This document shows positions 53,524-62,795 of a DNA stretch of 64,000 nt, piece after piece. Source of the DNA: Roseomonas populi (lineage in GTDB: Bacteria > Pseudomonadota > Alphaproteobacteria > Acetobacterales > Acetobacteraceae); NCBI RefSeq assembly GCF_024594815.1, contig NZ_JANJOU010000003.1, forward strand, positions 186,001 to 250,000. Direction: 5' to 3'. The notes beneath the pieces are model-generated. The model worked only from the letters and a program-made list of their open reading frames with translations. It did not search any database and had not been told where the DNA came from. Both the position numbers and the translations under genes were made by a program. The number at the start of each line of letters is the position of its first letter. The stretch's first letter is position 1.

Positions 53524-54561
53524 TCAGTCCAGCTGGATGTGAAGTGGGGCGGCCACGCGGGTCCAGCGGGCCAGGTCGTCCCCCAGCATCGCACCGAAGG
53601 CGGGGCCGTCCGCGCCGTTCGGCGTCACGCCCAGCCCGTCCAGCCGCGCGCGGACCAGGTCGCTCGCCATGGCCCCGCGAAAGGCCTCGGCCAGCCGCGC
53701 GACGACCGGGGCGGGCGTGCTCTTCGGGGCGGAAAGGCCGGTCCAGATGCTCGCCTCGAAGTCCTTCACGCCGGCTTCGATGAGGGTGGGCACTTGCGGG
53801 ATGGCGGGGAAGCGCTCCCGCGAGGTGACGGCGACGACCTTGAACCCCGTGCCGTCGGTCGCGAGCACGGAGGGGACGGAGACGAACATCAGCGCGATCC
53901 GGCCGGCGGCGAGGTCGTTGAAGGCCGCCGCGGCGCCGCGATAGGGCACGTGCTCCACGTTCAGCCCTTCCCGCGCCTTGAGGTCCTCCATGATGAGGTG
54001 GGTGTTCGTGCCGATGCCCGTGGAGGCATAGGGCAGCGGCTGCGGCGCCTGCCGGGCGCGCCGCATCAGCTCCGCCGCGTCTCCCACGTTCAGCTGCGGC
54101 GCGGCGAGCAGCGCCACGGGGCTGTCCACGAGGTGGAGGACGGGGGTGAAGTCCGCGATCGGGTCGTAGGTCAGGCGGCGGCCGATGGCCTTGGCAATGG
54201 TGAGCTGGCCGGCGGTGGCGAGAAGGAGGGTCAGCCCGTCCGGCGCGGCGCGGGCCACGACTTCCGCCCCCAGCACGCCGCCGGCGCCGGCGCGGTTCTC
54301 CACCACCACGTTCTGCCCGAGGATCGGGGCGGCGGCCTGGGCCAGCAGGCGGCCGAGCACGTCCTGCGACCCGCCCGGGGCGAAGGGAACGATCAGGCGG
54401 ATGGGGCCGCCCGGCGACCACGCGGCCGGTGACTGGCTGCCCGATGATGGGGTGCCCGGGTTGCCGCTGCCGGGGGTGCCGCCGCCTGGGTTGCCACCGC
54501 CTTGGGCCCGCGCGGCCAGGGGCGCGAGGGCGGCGAGGGTGAGAAGGCTGCGTCGCTGCAT
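53524..54561 (-). CDS. Bug/TctC-family substrate-binding protein
   Basis: The 345-residue orphan receptor has a signal peptide (M-Q-R-R-S-L-L-T-L-A-A-L-A-P, cut near A-R-A-Q-G). A Gly/Ser/Pro-rich linker leads to G-P-I-R-L-I-V-P-F-A-P-G-G-S-Q-D and V-V-E-N-R-A-G-A-G-G-V. Its PGGSQD loop replaces PGG(x)(T/A)D of the other copies, so the ligand may differ. It lies 80 bases after the amino-acid ABC ATPase gene on the same strand, so it could be read with that operon. I use the ATG at 54561. Confidence 0.86.
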   Translation of the reverse strand: MQRRSLLTLAALAPLAARAQGGGNPGGGTPGSGNPGTPSSGSQSPAAWSPGGPIRLIVPFAPGGSQDVLGRLLAQAAAPILGQNVVVENRAGAGGVLGAEVVARAAPDGLTLLLATAGQLTIAKAIGRRLTYDPIADFTPVLHLVDSPVALLAAPQLNVGDAAELMRRARQAPQPLPYASTGIGTNTHLIMEDLKAREGLNVEHVPYRGAAAAFNDLAAGRIALMFVSVPSVLATDGTGFKVVAVTSRERFPAIPQVPTLIEAGVKDFEASIWTGLSAPKSTPAPVVARLAEAFRGAMASDLVRARLDGLGVTPNGADGPAFGAMLGDDLARWTRVAAPLHIQLD

Positions 54562-54641
54562 CCGGTGCGGTCCTGCGGCTGCGCCGGCGGTGGCGCCTGG
54601 GCTGCTACGCCGGGGCACGGCGCGGGGTTTCGCGCGGCGCC

Positions 54642-55595
54642 TCACGCGCCCCGCTTCGGGTCCTTCTGGTTGGGGTCGGGCACGGGGTCCAGCAGGGAGA
54701 AGCCGCTGGGCGCCGCAGGCGATGCCGCGGGGAGCCCGAGGAGGGACATGGTGCTGCCCTCCGGCCCGGCCGGCGGGGGCACCGCCTCCGCCGCACCGGG
54801 CTGCTGCAGCAGGGCGAAGGTGGTGAGCGGGCCGGGATCCGGCGCGGGGGCCGGTTCGGGATCCGGCGCCCAGGCGACGCGCTGGAGATAGGTGGCGAGG
54901 AACCGGCGCAGGCGCGGCTCCTCCGCATCCCGGAACACCGCCTTCGCCGGGCCTTCCACGAGGACTCGCCCATGATCGAGGAAGACGGCGCGGGTGGAGA
55001 CGGAGGCGACAAAGCCCATCTCATGCGAGACGACGAGCATGGTCATGCCGGTCTCGGCCAGGCCGCGGATCACGTCCAGCACCTCCGTCGTCAGCTCCGG
55101 GTCCAGGCTGGCGGTGGGCTCGTCGAAGAGGATGAGGCGGGGCTCCATCGCCAGTGTCCGCGCGATGGCCACGCGCTGCTGCTGGCCGCCGGAGAGCTGG
55201 GCGGGGCGGCGATCCGCGAGCTTCAGCAGGCCCACCCGGTCCAGCATGGCGCGGGCGCGCTCCGTCGCCTCCACGCGCGTCATCTTGCGGACGAGGCGGA
55301 GCGCCAAGGCCACGTTCTCCCCGGCCGTGAGGTGCGGCCAGAGGTTGAACTGCTGGAACACCATGCCGACGGTGCCGTCGCCCGGGACCGGCGTGCGCCC
55401 TTCCACGAGCACGCGGCCGCCCGTGAGGGGATCCAGCCCCGCGATGGCGCGGAGCAGGGAGGACTTGCCAGAGCCGCTGGGGCCGATGAGGCCGACCACC
55501 TCGCCCTTGTTCACGGAGAGGTCGATGCCGGCGAGGATCTGCGTGTCGCCGACGCGGCGCTCCAGCTTCTCGGCGACGAGGAAGGGCGTGGTCAT
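54642..55595 (-). CDS. polar amino acid ABC transporter ATPase with C-terminal extension
   Basis: The ATPase (GlnQ/HisP-like, 317 residues) has Walker [10 protein letters not shown] (38-46), Q-loop F-Q-Q-F-N-L-W-P-H, signature L-S-G-G-Q-Q-Q-R and Walker [13 protein letters not shown]. After about residue 240 it carries an extra ~75 residues that are Pro/Ala-rich and unlike ordinary GlnQ proteins, which stop near 245. The tail's role is unknown. It overlaps the permease gene upstream by one base. Adjacency to hut genes suggests histidine or a precursor as cargo. Confidence 0.92.
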   Translation of the reverse strand: MTTPFLVAEKLERRVGDTQILAGIDLSVNKGEVVGLIGPSGSGKSSLLRAIAGLDPLTGGRVLVEGRTPVPGDGTVGMVFQQFNLWPHLTAGENVALALRLVRKMTRVEATERARAMLDRVGLLKLADRRPAQLSGGQQQRVAIARTLAMEPRLILFDEPTASLDPELTTEVLDVIRGLAETGMTMLVVSHEMGFVASVSTRAVFLDHGRVLVEGPAKAVFRDAEEPRLRRFLATYLQRVAWAPDPEPAPAPDPGPLTTFALLQQPGAAEAVPPPAGPEGSTMSLLGLPAASPAAPSGFSLLDPVPDPNQKDPKRGA

Positions 55596-56251
55596 CAGGC
55601 TGTCCCGAGAGTGGCGCGGGCGATGCCGCGCTCCAGGCGTCGCGCGGCCCAGGCCGTGAGCTCCACCAGCAGCCAGTAGCTGATGGCGAGCGCGGCCATG
55701 GTCTGCGCGAAGGCGAAGGTGGCGCTGCCGACGCCCTGCACGGTGAAGGTCAGCTCCGGCACGGTGATGATGGAGAGGATGGCCGTCTCCTTGATGAGGA
55801 TCACCGCGAGGTTGGCGAGGGCGGGCAGGACGGAGAGCGCCATCTCCGGCAGCAGGATGCGCGTGATGGTCTGGTTCGTCCTCAGGCCGAGCAGGCGCGC
55901 CGCCTCCGTGTGGCCGGGGGGAATGGCGCGGAAGCCGGCGCGGAAGACCTCGCTGAAATAGGCGGCGGCGTAGACGGACAGGGCGAGCCAGCCGGCGACG
56001 ATCGGCGTCAGGTCCAGCCCGATGAAGGGGCCGCCGTAGTAGAGGAGGAAGGCCTGAACGACGAAGGGCACGCCGCGCACCACCTCCACCAGCGTGGCGA
56101 GGATTGCGTTGACGGCCCAGCCCCCGAAATGGCGGGCGCAGGCGACGAGCACCCCGGCCAGCAGCCCCGTGGCGATGGAGGCGAGCCAGATGCCGACCGT
56201 GAGCGGCAGGCCGCGCGCCACGGCCCAGAGGGTTTCCTGCACGACGCTCAT
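55595..56251 (-). CDS. polar amino acid ABC transporter permease
   Basis: The 218-residue HisM/GlnP-type permease has about five helices and the EAA loop that contacts the ATPase ([13 protein letters not shown], near residues 129-141), with [12 protein letters not shown] before it. The ATG at 56251 overlaps the upstream permease stop by four bases (ATGA), and a longer frame upstream is a shadow of that gene. It is the second of two permeases that pair as a heterodimer. Confidence 0.92.
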   Translation of the reverse strand: MSVVQETLWAVARGLPLTVGIWLASIATGLLAGVLVACARHFGGWAVNAILATLVEVVRGVPFVVQAFLLYYGGPFIGLDLTPIVAGWLALSVYAAAYFSEVFRAGFRAIPPGHTEAARLLGLRTNQTITRILLPEMALSVLPALANLAVILIKETAILSIITVPELTFTVQGVGSATFAFAQTMAALAISYWLLVELTAWAARRLERGIARATLGTA

Positions 56252-56883
56252 GCGCGCTTCCGGTCCCAGCCGATGGCCATCAGCACGAAGTTGATGACGA
56301 GGTAGATGGCGCCGCAGAGCGCGTAGGACTGCAGCGGCATGAAGGTGGAGGAGGCCAGCGCCTGGGAGGTGCGCGTCAGCTCCATGATCCCCACCAGGGA
56401 GATGAGGGAGGAGGCCTTCATGATCATGATCGCCTCTCCCACGATGGCCGGGCGCATGGTGCGGGCGGCGATCGGCAGGCGAATCCGGAGGAAGGTCTGC
56501 GCCCGCGTCAGGCCGAGGAGGCGCGCGGCCTCCACCGCGCCCGGCGGCACCGTGGCGAGGCCGCCGCGCAGGATCTCCGCCATGTAGGCCGCGCAACAGA
56601 GGCCGAGCGTGCCCACGGCGGCGATGATGGCGGGGATGTCGATGCCGGCGAAGGGCAGCGCGTAGTAGGCCAGCAGGAGCTGCACCAGCAGCGGCACGCC
56701 GCGGAAGAAGGAGATGTAGAGGGCGGCCGCGCCGCGCAGCCCGCGGCTGCCCGCGGTGGAGGCGGCCGCGATCAGCGCCCCCGCCGCGAAGCCGAGGGCG
56801 ATGGCCGCGAGGGACACCCACACGGTGGCCACCGCCCCGCGCAGCAGCGGGGGCAGGGCTTCTTCGATGAACGCCCAGTCCAA
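56248..56883 (-). CDS. polar amino acid ABC transporter permease
   Basis: The 211-residue permease of the same type has about five helices, F-F-R-G-V-P-L-L-V-Q near residue 60 and an EAA loop [13 protein letters not shown] (near 118-130). The start M-D-W-A-F-I-E-E-A lies 18 bases after the binding-protein gene stop. Cargo is predicted from the divergent hut genes, not from the sequence. Confidence 0.92.
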   Translation of the reverse strand: MDWAFIEEALPPLLRGAVATVWVSLAAIALGFAAGALIAAASTAGSRGLRGAAALYISFFRGVPLLVQLLLAYYALPFAGIDIPAIIAAVGTLGLCCAAYMAEILRGGLATVPPGAVEAARLLGLTRAQTFLRIRLPIAARTMRPAIVGEAIMIMKASSLISLVGIMELTRTSQALASSTFMPLQSYALCGAIYLVINFVLMAIGWDRKRA

Positions 56884-56901
56884 TGATCAGGGCTCCAAGG
56901 A

Positions 56902-57735
56902 CTAGAGCGCCGGCTCGATGGGCTTGTCCGGGGTTTCGAAGGCCTGGCCGAACCACTTGGTCTGCATGGCGGCCAAGCGGCCGTCGTTGCGCATCTTCAC
57001 GATGGCGGCGTCCAGCGCGTCCATCAGCGGGGCGGAATCCGCGTCCTTGCGGCCGATATAGCCGAAGTAGGACTTGGTGCCGAAGGGCGGCTGCACGACG
57101 CTGAACACGTTCGGGCGCTGCTTCGCGACATAGGCGATGTTGGGTAGGGAATTCGCCACCGCCGCGATGCGCCCGGCCGCGAGGTCGGCATAGGCCTCGG
57201 AGAAGGACTGGTATTCGCGGATGGGCGGGGTGGTGCCCGGCAGGGTCTTCACGAATTCCTGGAACTGGGCGAGCTGTGCGGTGGTGGTGGCGCCACCGAG
57301 CTGCTTGCCCGCGATGTCCTGCGGCTTGGTGATGCTGCTGTCGTTCGTGCGCTTCAGCAGGGCCACCGTGGCCTCGGCCACGGGCACGGAGAAGCGGTAG
57401 CGCTCCGCGCGCGCCCTGGTGATGGTGGCGGGGCCGCCGACGAGGTCGTAGCGGCCGGCCTCCAGCCCCGGCAGCACGGCGGGCCAGGGCAGATCCTGGA
57501 AGGTGATCTTGACGCCGATCTCCTTGCCGAATTCGGTGAAGAGCTCGAGGTTCAGGCCGGTCTGCTTGCCGCCCTCCGTGAAGTCGAAGGGCGCGAAGTG
57601 CATCTCGGTGGCCACCACCAGCTCACCGGCCTTCTTCGCCTTCTCCAGGTTGTTGGCTGCGGCGCGGTGCACGAAGGCGGCGGCCAGGCCAGTGCCGATG
57701 GCAGCGGCGCCGAGGCCGCGGCGAGTGAAGGTCAT
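56902..57735 (-). CDS. polar amino acid ABC transporter substrate-binding protein
   Basis: The 277-residue periplasmic receptor has a signal peptide (M-T-F-T-R-R-G-L-G-A-A-A, cut near V-H-R-A-A-A). The cluster-3 binding fold follows: L-V-V-A-T-E-M-H-F-A-P-F-D-F, G-L-N-L-E-L-F-T-E-F-G, Y-D-L-V-G-G-P-A-T-I-T and G-Y-I-G-R-K-D. The acidic and aromatic residues needed for amino-acid ligands are present. It is first gene of the ABC operon and divergent from the hut genes 183 bases away. Histidine is the natural guess, untested. Confidence 0.92.
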   Translation of the reverse strand: MTFTRRGLGAAAIGTGLAAAFVHRAAANNLEKAKKAGELVVATEMHFAPFDFTEGGKQTGLNLELFTEFGKEIGVKITFQDLPWPAVLPGLEAGRYDLVGGPATITRARAERYRFSVPVAEATVALLKRTNDSSITKPQDIAGKQLGGATTTAQLAQFQEFVKTLPGTTPPIREYQSFSEAYADLAAGRIAAVANSLPNIAYVAKQRPNVFSVVQPPFGTKSYFGYIGRKDADSAPLMDALDAAIVKMRNDGRLAAMQTKWFGQAFETPDKPIEPAL

Positions 57736-57836
57736 CCTGCTTCTCCTGCGATCGCCCGGGGTGCCGGGCCCCGATGACGGGATTTGTGGCGGGGAGTTTT
57801 GACCGTGTCGTGACGCTTCCGCCAGCCCAGGTTAAC

Positions 57837-57864
57837 TTGACATGACAGGTCATGGGCGTAAGCA
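57837..57864 (+). promoter_or_regulatory. predicted hut promoter with overlapping palindromic operator
   Basis: TTGACA (57837-57842), 16 bases, then TAAGCA (57859-57864) form a plausible promoter toward the oxygenase and hut genes. A perfect palindrome CATGAC-AG-GTCATG (57841-57854) begins inside the -35 and fills most of the spacer, so a bound dimer such as HutC would block polymerase. It is not an exact match to known hut operators of other genera. Confidence 0.6.
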
Positions 57865-57918
57865 TCACCGGGCCGGAGGCGCAGGAAACCCGTGCCCCCA
57901 GGCCAGGAGGCGAAGCGC

Positions 57919-58893
57919 ATGGCGGACACGACCTCTCTCCCCGTGATCGATGTTTCCGGTCTGAACGGGGGTTCAGCAAACGCCGTGCCGCAGGTGGCCG
58001 CCGCGATCCGCGCGGCCTGCACCGGGCCGGGCTTCTTCTACGTCTCCGGTCACGGCGTGCCGGATGGGGTGATCGCCGATGCGGTCTCGGCCGCGCGGGA
58101 CTTCTTCCACCTGCCTGCCGAGGTGAAGACAGGGGTGAAGGCCAATGCCCGCCACCGCGGCTGGCACGCCATGGGCGGCGCGCTGATGGAAGGCGCGAAG
58201 CACTCCGACCGGAAGGAGTTCTTCTCCATCGGGCTGGAGTTGCCGGAGGACGATCCCGCCGTCCTGGCGGGGGAGGCTCTGCGCGGGCCGAACCAGTGGC
58301 CGGATTTCGCCCCGGCGCTGCGCCCGGCGATGAGCGCCTACTACGACGCCATGTTCGGCCTCGGCGGGCGGCTGCTGCGCGCGGTGGCATTGAGTCTGGG
58401 GCTGGAGGAAGGGTTCTTCGCCCCGCGCTACCGCAAGCCGTTGCAGCGCACCCAGGCCATCTTCTACCCGCCCCAGTCCGTGGGCGCGGAAGAGGAGATC
58501 TACGGCGTGGCGCCGCACACGGATTTCGGCTGCATCACCCTGCTGTGGCAGGACGACAATGGCGGGCTGCAGGTGAAGGAGCGGCAGAGCGGGGCCTGGA
58601 TCGACGCCCCTCCCCTGCCCGGCACGCTGGTGGTGAATGTGGGCGACCTGCTGGGGCGCTGGAGCAATGACCGCTTCGCCTCCACCCCGCATCGCGTGGT
58701 GAACCGCAGCGGGCGGGAGCGCATGTCGATCGCCACCTTCCACGACCCGGATTTCGGCGCGGTGATCGACCCGCGGGAGCTGGGGACGCCGGAGGGCGAG
58801 GCGCGCTACGAGCCGATCACGGCGGGGCGGCATATCCTGAACCGCTTCGACCAGGCTTTCGGGTACCGCAAGACGCTCGCGGCCGCTTCCTGA
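57919..58893 (+). CDS. isopenicillin N synthase-family 2-oxoglutarate/Fe(II) oxygenase
   Basis: The 324-residue non-haem iron oxygenase has the N-terminal DIOX domain (L-P-V-I-D-V-S-G-L, then G-F-F-Y-V-S-G-H-G-V) and the double-stranded beta helix. Iron ligands are H-T-D in A-P-H-T-D-F-G and a later histidine in S-T-P-H-R-V-V-N-R. The following R-x-S (R-M-S-I) binds the 2-oxoglutarate carboxylate. AGGAGG eight bases before the ATG at 57919 fixes the start. It is the first gene of the hut unit, overlapping hutC by one base. The substrate is unknown; a histidine, urocanate or related imidazole compound is an inference from context. Confidence 0.92.
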   Translation: MADTTSLPVIDVSGLNGGSANAVPQVAAAIRAACTGPGFFYVSGHGVPDGVIADAVSAARDFFHLPAEVKTGVKANARHRGWHAMGGALMEGAKHSDRKEFFSIGLELPEDDPAVLAGEALRGPNQWPDFAPALRPAMSAYYDAMFGLGGRLLRAVALSLGLEEGFFAPRYRKPLQRTQAIFYPPQSVGAEEEIYGVAPHTDFGCITLLWQDDNGGLQVKERQSGAWIDAPPLPGTLVVNVGDLLGRWSNDRFASTPHRVVNRSGRERMSIATFHDPDFGAVIDPRELGTPEGEARYEPITAGRHILNRFDQAFGYRKTLAAAS

Positions 58894-59639
58894 TGCCGGA
58901 TGGCGGCGCGCCGAAGCCGCGCTACGAGGCGGTGAAGGATTTCGTGCGGGACCGCATCGCCTCCGGCGAGTGGGCCGTGCACGCGCGCATTCCCAGCGAG
59001 AACGAGTTGGGGCCGATGCTCGGTGTCTCCCGCATCACGGTGAACCGCGCCTTCGCGGAGTTGGCGCGGGAGGGGCGGCTGCGGAAGGTGCCGGGCGTGG
59101 GCACCTTCGTGGCCGAGGGAAAGCCGCGCACGGGGCTGAGCAGCATCGAGAGCATTGCGGAGGAGATCCGCGGGCGCGGGATGGAGTGGACCTGCGCGGT
59201 GCTGGCGCTCGGCACGGCTTCCATGACCGAGGAGGCGGCCGATGCGCTGGGCCTGCCGCGCGGCGGGCGGGTGCCGGGCTCGATCGTCCTGCACAAGGGC
59301 GACGGGCTGCCGATCCAGATGGAGGAGCGCTTCATCCGCCCGGGCTACGCGCCGGGCTACGAGGAGCAGGACTTCTCCGCCCGCACCACCTACGAGTTCC
59401 TGCGCGAGGTGGGCGAGGTTGAGGAGATGGAGCAGGCCGTGACGGCGATCCTGCCCGCCTCCTCCATCGCACGGCTGCTGGAGGTGGGGCAGCGCGATCC
59501 CTGCCTGGTGATCCGCCGCCGCACCTTCCTCCGTGGCGAGGCCACGACCTTCTCCCGCCTGACCCAGCCCGCCAGCCGCTTCGAGCTCTCCGGCCGATAC
59601 CGGATGCAGGACGGACCGGGCGGGCATTTTCCGTTCTGA
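58893..59639 (+). CDS. hutC: histidine utilization repressor (GntR family)
   Basis: The 248-residue regulator has a GntR winged helix (residues about 12-75; [18 protein letters not shown], then G-V-G-T-F-V-A) and a UTRA ligand-binding domain. It has the HutC hallmark [11 protein letters not shown] and R-F-E-L-S-G-R-Y near the end. HutC binds urocanate, which releases repression. It starts with ATG at 58893, overlapping the oxygenase stop by one base, and is followed by hutU 10 bases after its stop. It probably acts at the palindrome upstream of the operon. Confidence 0.93.
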   Translation: MPDGGAPKPRYEAVKDFVRDRIASGEWAVHARIPSENELGPMLGVSRITVNRAFAELAREGRLRKVPGVGTFVAEGKPRTGLSSIESIAEEIRGRGMEWTCAVLALGTASMTEEAADALGLPRGGRVPGSIVLHKGDGLPIQMEERFIRPGYAPGYEEQDFSARTTYEFLREVGEVEEMEQAVTAILPASSIARLLEVGQRDPCLVIRRRTFLRGEATTFSRLTQPASRFELSGRYRMQDGPGGHFPF

Positions 59640-59649
59640 GGATTTCCGC

Positions 59650-61320
59650 ATGAGCGAGAACCCGCGCCTCCGCAACGCGCCCGCGATCCGCGCGCCGCGC
59701 GGCCTGGAGCTATCGGCGAAGCACTGGGTGACGGAAGCGCCGCTGCGGATGCTGATGAACAACCTGGACGACGAGGTGGCAGAGAATCCCGGCTCGCTCG
59801 TCGTCTATGGCGGCATCGGGCGGGCGGCGCGGGACTGGCGCAGCTACGAGATGATTTGCGACGTGCTGCGGCGGCTGGAGGACACGCAGACCCTGCTGGT
59901 GCAGTCCGGCAAGCCGGTGGGCGTGTTCGAGACGCATGCGGACGCGCCGCGCGTGCTGATCGCCAACTCCAACATCGTGCCGGCATGGGCGAACTGGGAG
60001 AAGTTCAACGAGCTCGATCGGGCCGGGCTGATGATGTACGGCCAGATGACGGCGGGGTCCTGGATCTACATCGGGTCCCAGGGGATCGTGCAGGGCACCT
60101 ACGAGACCTTCGCAGAGGCGGGGCGCCAGCATTTCGGCGGTGACCTCTCCGGGCGCTGGATCCTCACCGGGGGCTTGGGCGGCATGGGCGGGGCGCAGCC
60201 GCTGGCGGGCGTTTTCGCCGGCGCCAGCGTTCTGGCGGTGGAGTGCCAGCCCAGCAGCATCGAGAAGCGGCTGCAGACCCGGTACCTGGACCACGCGACG
60301 GCCGATATCGACAAGGCGTTGGCGATGATCTTCGGCTCCTGCATCGAGAAGAAGCCAATCAGCGTCGGGCTGCTGGGCAATGCGGCGGAAGTCTTCCCGG
60401 AGCTGGTGCGGCGCGGCGTGGTGCCGGACATCGTGACGGACCAGACCAGCGCGCATGACCCATCCAACGGCTACCTGCCGGCGGGCTGGACTTTGGCGGA
60501 GTGGATGGCGAAGCGGGAGAGCGATCCTGCCGCCGTGGCGGCGGCCGCCAAGCGCAGCATGGTGGCGCATGTGCAGGCGATGCTGGACCTGAAGAAGATG
60601 GGGTCCGTCGTCATGGATTACGGCAACAACATCCGACAGATGGCGAAGGACGAGGGGCTGGCGGAAGCCTTCGACTTCCCGGGCTTCGTGCCGGCCTATA
60701 TCCGTCCGCTGTTCTGCAAGGGGATCGGGCCCTTCCGCTGGGCGGCGCTGTCCGGCGATCCCGAGGACATCCGCAAGACCGACGCGAAGGTGCGGGAGCT
60801 GATCGACGATCCGCACCTGCACCGCTGGCTGGACATGGCGCAGCAGCGCATCGCCTTCCAGGGCCTGCCGGCGCGCATCTGCTGGGTGGGGCTGGGCGAC
60901 CGGCACCGGCTGGGGCTGGCCTTCAACGAGATGGTGGCGCGGGGCGAGATCGGGCCGGTGGTGATCGGGCGCGACCACCTGGATAGCGGGTCCGTTGCCT
61001 CGCCGAACCGGGAGACGGAGGCGATGCGGGATGGATCGGACGCCATTTCCGACTGGCCCCTGCTGAACGCGCTGCTGAACACGGCCTCGGGCGCCACCTG
61101 GGTTTCGCTGCACCATGGAGGCGGCGTGGGGATGGGGTACTCGCAGCATGCAGGCATGGTGATCGTGGCGGACGGCACGCCGGATGCGGCGCGCCGGCTG
61201 AAGCGGGTGCTGTGGAACGATCCGGCGACGGGCGTGATGCGCCACGCGGATGCGGGATACGAGCTGGCGAAGGATTGGGCGCGGGAGAAGGGTCTGGACC
61301 TGCCGATGGTGCAGCTCTGA
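59650..61320 (+). CDS. hutU: urocanate hydratase
   Basis: Urocanase uses tightly bound NAD+ as an electrophile to convert urocanate to imidazolonepropionate. The 556-residue protein has the expected motifs: [20 protein letters not shown], and A-R-I-C-W-V-G-L-G with the catalytic-region cysteine. The start ATG at 59650 directly follows a GAGG. Its stop overlaps hutH by one base (TGATG), so the two enzymes of successive steps are coupled. Confidence 0.98.
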   Translation: MSENPRLRNAPAIRAPRGLELSAKHWVTEAPLRMLMNNLDDEVAENPGSLVVYGGIGRAARDWRSYEMICDVLRRLEDTQTLLVQSGKPVGVFETHADAPRVLIANSNIVPAWANWEKFNELDRAGLMMYGQMTAGSWIYIGSQGIVQGTYETFAEAGRQHFGGDLSGRWILTGGLGGMGGAQPLAGVFAGASVLAVECQPSSIEKRLQTRYLDHATADIDKALAMIFGSCIEKKPISVGLLGNAAEVFPELVRRGVVPDIVTDQTSAHDPSNGYLPAGWTLAEWMAKRESDPAAVAAAAKRSMVAHVQAMLDLKKMGSVVMDYGNNIRQMAKDEGLAEAFDFPGFVPAYIRPLFCKGIGPFRWAALSGDPEDIRKTDAKVRELIDDPHLHRWLDMAQQRIAFQGLPARICWVGLGDRHRLGLAFNEMVARGEIGPVVIGRDHLDSGSVASPNRETEAMRDGSDAISDWPLLNALLNTASGATWVSLHHGGGVGMGYSQHAGMVIVADGTPDAARRLKRVLWNDPATGVMRHADAGYELAKDWAREKGLDLPMVQL

Positions 61321-62795
61321 TGGCCGCGCTGGCAGAACTGCGCGCGGTGATGGCGGGCGGGGCACTGGCCCTGCCCGAGGGCTGGCGGGAGGCGGTGCGG
61401 ACCAGCCATTCGGCGTTGGCGGCGCGGCTGGAAGCCGGCGAGGTGATGTACGGCGTGAACACCGGCTTCGGGAAGTTGGCGGGCACGCGCATCCCGCCGG
61501 ACGCGCTGGTGCAGCTCCAGCTGAACCTGATCCGCAGCCACGCTTCCGGCGTGGGGGAGCCCCTGCCGCGTCCGGTGGTGCGGCTGGTGCTGGCGCTGAA
61601 GGCGCTGTCCCTCTCCCGCGGAGCTTCCGCGGTGCGGGAGGAGACGGTGGAGGCGCTGCTGCGGCTGCTGGAGGCCGATGTGTTGCCGGTGATCCCGGCG
61701 CGCGGCTCCGTGGGCGCTTCGGGCGACCTGGCGCCATTGGCGCACATGTCCCTCGTGCTGATCGGCGAGGGCGAGGCCTTCGTCGGAGGGCAGCGCGTGA
61801 GCGGGGCGGAGGCGCTGGCGCATGTGGGCGTGCGCCCGCTGCCGCTGGGACCGAAGGAAGGGCTGGCGTTGCTAAACGGCACGCAGGTTTCCACGGCGAT
61901 CGCGTTGGTGGCTCTGTTCCGGGCGCGGGACCTGTTCACCACCGCGCTGGTGGCGGGGGCGATGAGCACGGAGGGGGTGCGCGGCTCCGACACGCCCTTC
62001 GATCCGCGCATCCACGAGCTGCGCGGGCAGCCCGGGCAGATCCGGGCAGCGGCTGCGCTGCGCGGGCTGATGGCGGGCAGCGCCATCCGGGAAAGCCACC
62101 GAGAGAACGACCCGCGCGTGCAGGACCCCTACTCCATCCGCTGCCAGCCGCAGGTGATGGGGGCGTGCCTGGACGCGCTGGACCACGCCGCCTCCGTGCT
62201 GGAGCGGGAGGCGAACGCCGTGACGGACAACCCGCTGGTGACGGCGGAGGGCGAGGTGCTGTCCGGCGGGAACTTCCACGCGGAGCCGGTGGCCTTCGCG
62301 GCGGACCATATCGCGCTGGCGCTGGCGGAGATCGGGGCCTTGTCGGAGCGGCGCATGGCGCTGCTGACCGACCCGGCCCTGTCGGGGCTACCGGCCTTCC
62401 TGGTGCGGGAGGGCGGGTTGAATTCCGGCTTCATGATCGCGCAGGTGACGGCGGCGGCGCTGGCGAGCGAGCAGAAGGCGCTGGCGCATCCCCGCAGCGT
62501 GGACAGCCTGCCGACCTCCGCGAACCAGGAGGACCATGTGAGCATGGCCACCGGTGCGGCGCTGCGGCTGGTGCCGATGGCCGACAACCTGCGGGACATT
62601 CTGGCGATCGAGTTGCTGGCGGCCGCGCAGGCGGTGGAGTTCCACCGCCCCCTGCGGTCCTCGGAGCCGCTGGAGGATGCGCACGCGGCGGTGCGCGGCG
62701 TCGCGGCGGCCTGGGACAAGGACCGCTTCATGGCGCCCGACATCGCGGCGGTGGCGGGCTTGATCGATGCCGGGCGGTTCACGGGCCGTGGGTGA
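61320..62795 (+). CDS. hutH: histidine ammonia-lyase
   Basis: Histidase removes ammonia from L-histidine to give trans-urocanate, the first step of the pathway. The 491-residue protein has the MIO-forming Ala133-Ser134-Gly135 in [11 protein letters not shown], the catalytic Y-G-V-N-T-G-F-G near 44-51 and [12 protein letters not shown] frame extends 36 codons upstream of the ATG at 61320, inside hutU, and is not used. It overlaps hutU and hutI at each end. Confidence 0.98.
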   Translation: MAALAELRAVMAGGALALPEGWREAVRTSHSALAARLEAGEVMYGVNTGFGKLAGTRIPPDALVQLQLNLIRSHASGVGEPLPRPVVRLVLALKALSLSRGASAVREETVEALLRLLEADVLPVIPARGSVGASGDLAPLAHMSLVLIGEGEAFVGGQRVSGAEALAHVGVRPLPLGPKEGLALLNGTQVSTAIALVALFRARDLFTTALVAGAMSTEGVRGSDTPFDPRIHELRGQPGQIRAAAALRGLMAGSAIRESHRENDPRVQDPYSIRCQPQVMGACLDALDHAASVLEREANAVTDNPLVTAEGEVLSGGNFHAEPVAFAADHIALALAEIGALSERRMALLTDPALSGLPAFLVREGGLNSGFMIAQVTAAALASEQKALAHPRSVDSLPTSANQEDHVSMATGAALRLVPMADNLRDILAIELLAAAQAVEFHRPLRSSEPLEDAHAAVRGVAAAWDKDRFMAPDIAAVAGLIDAGRFTGRG

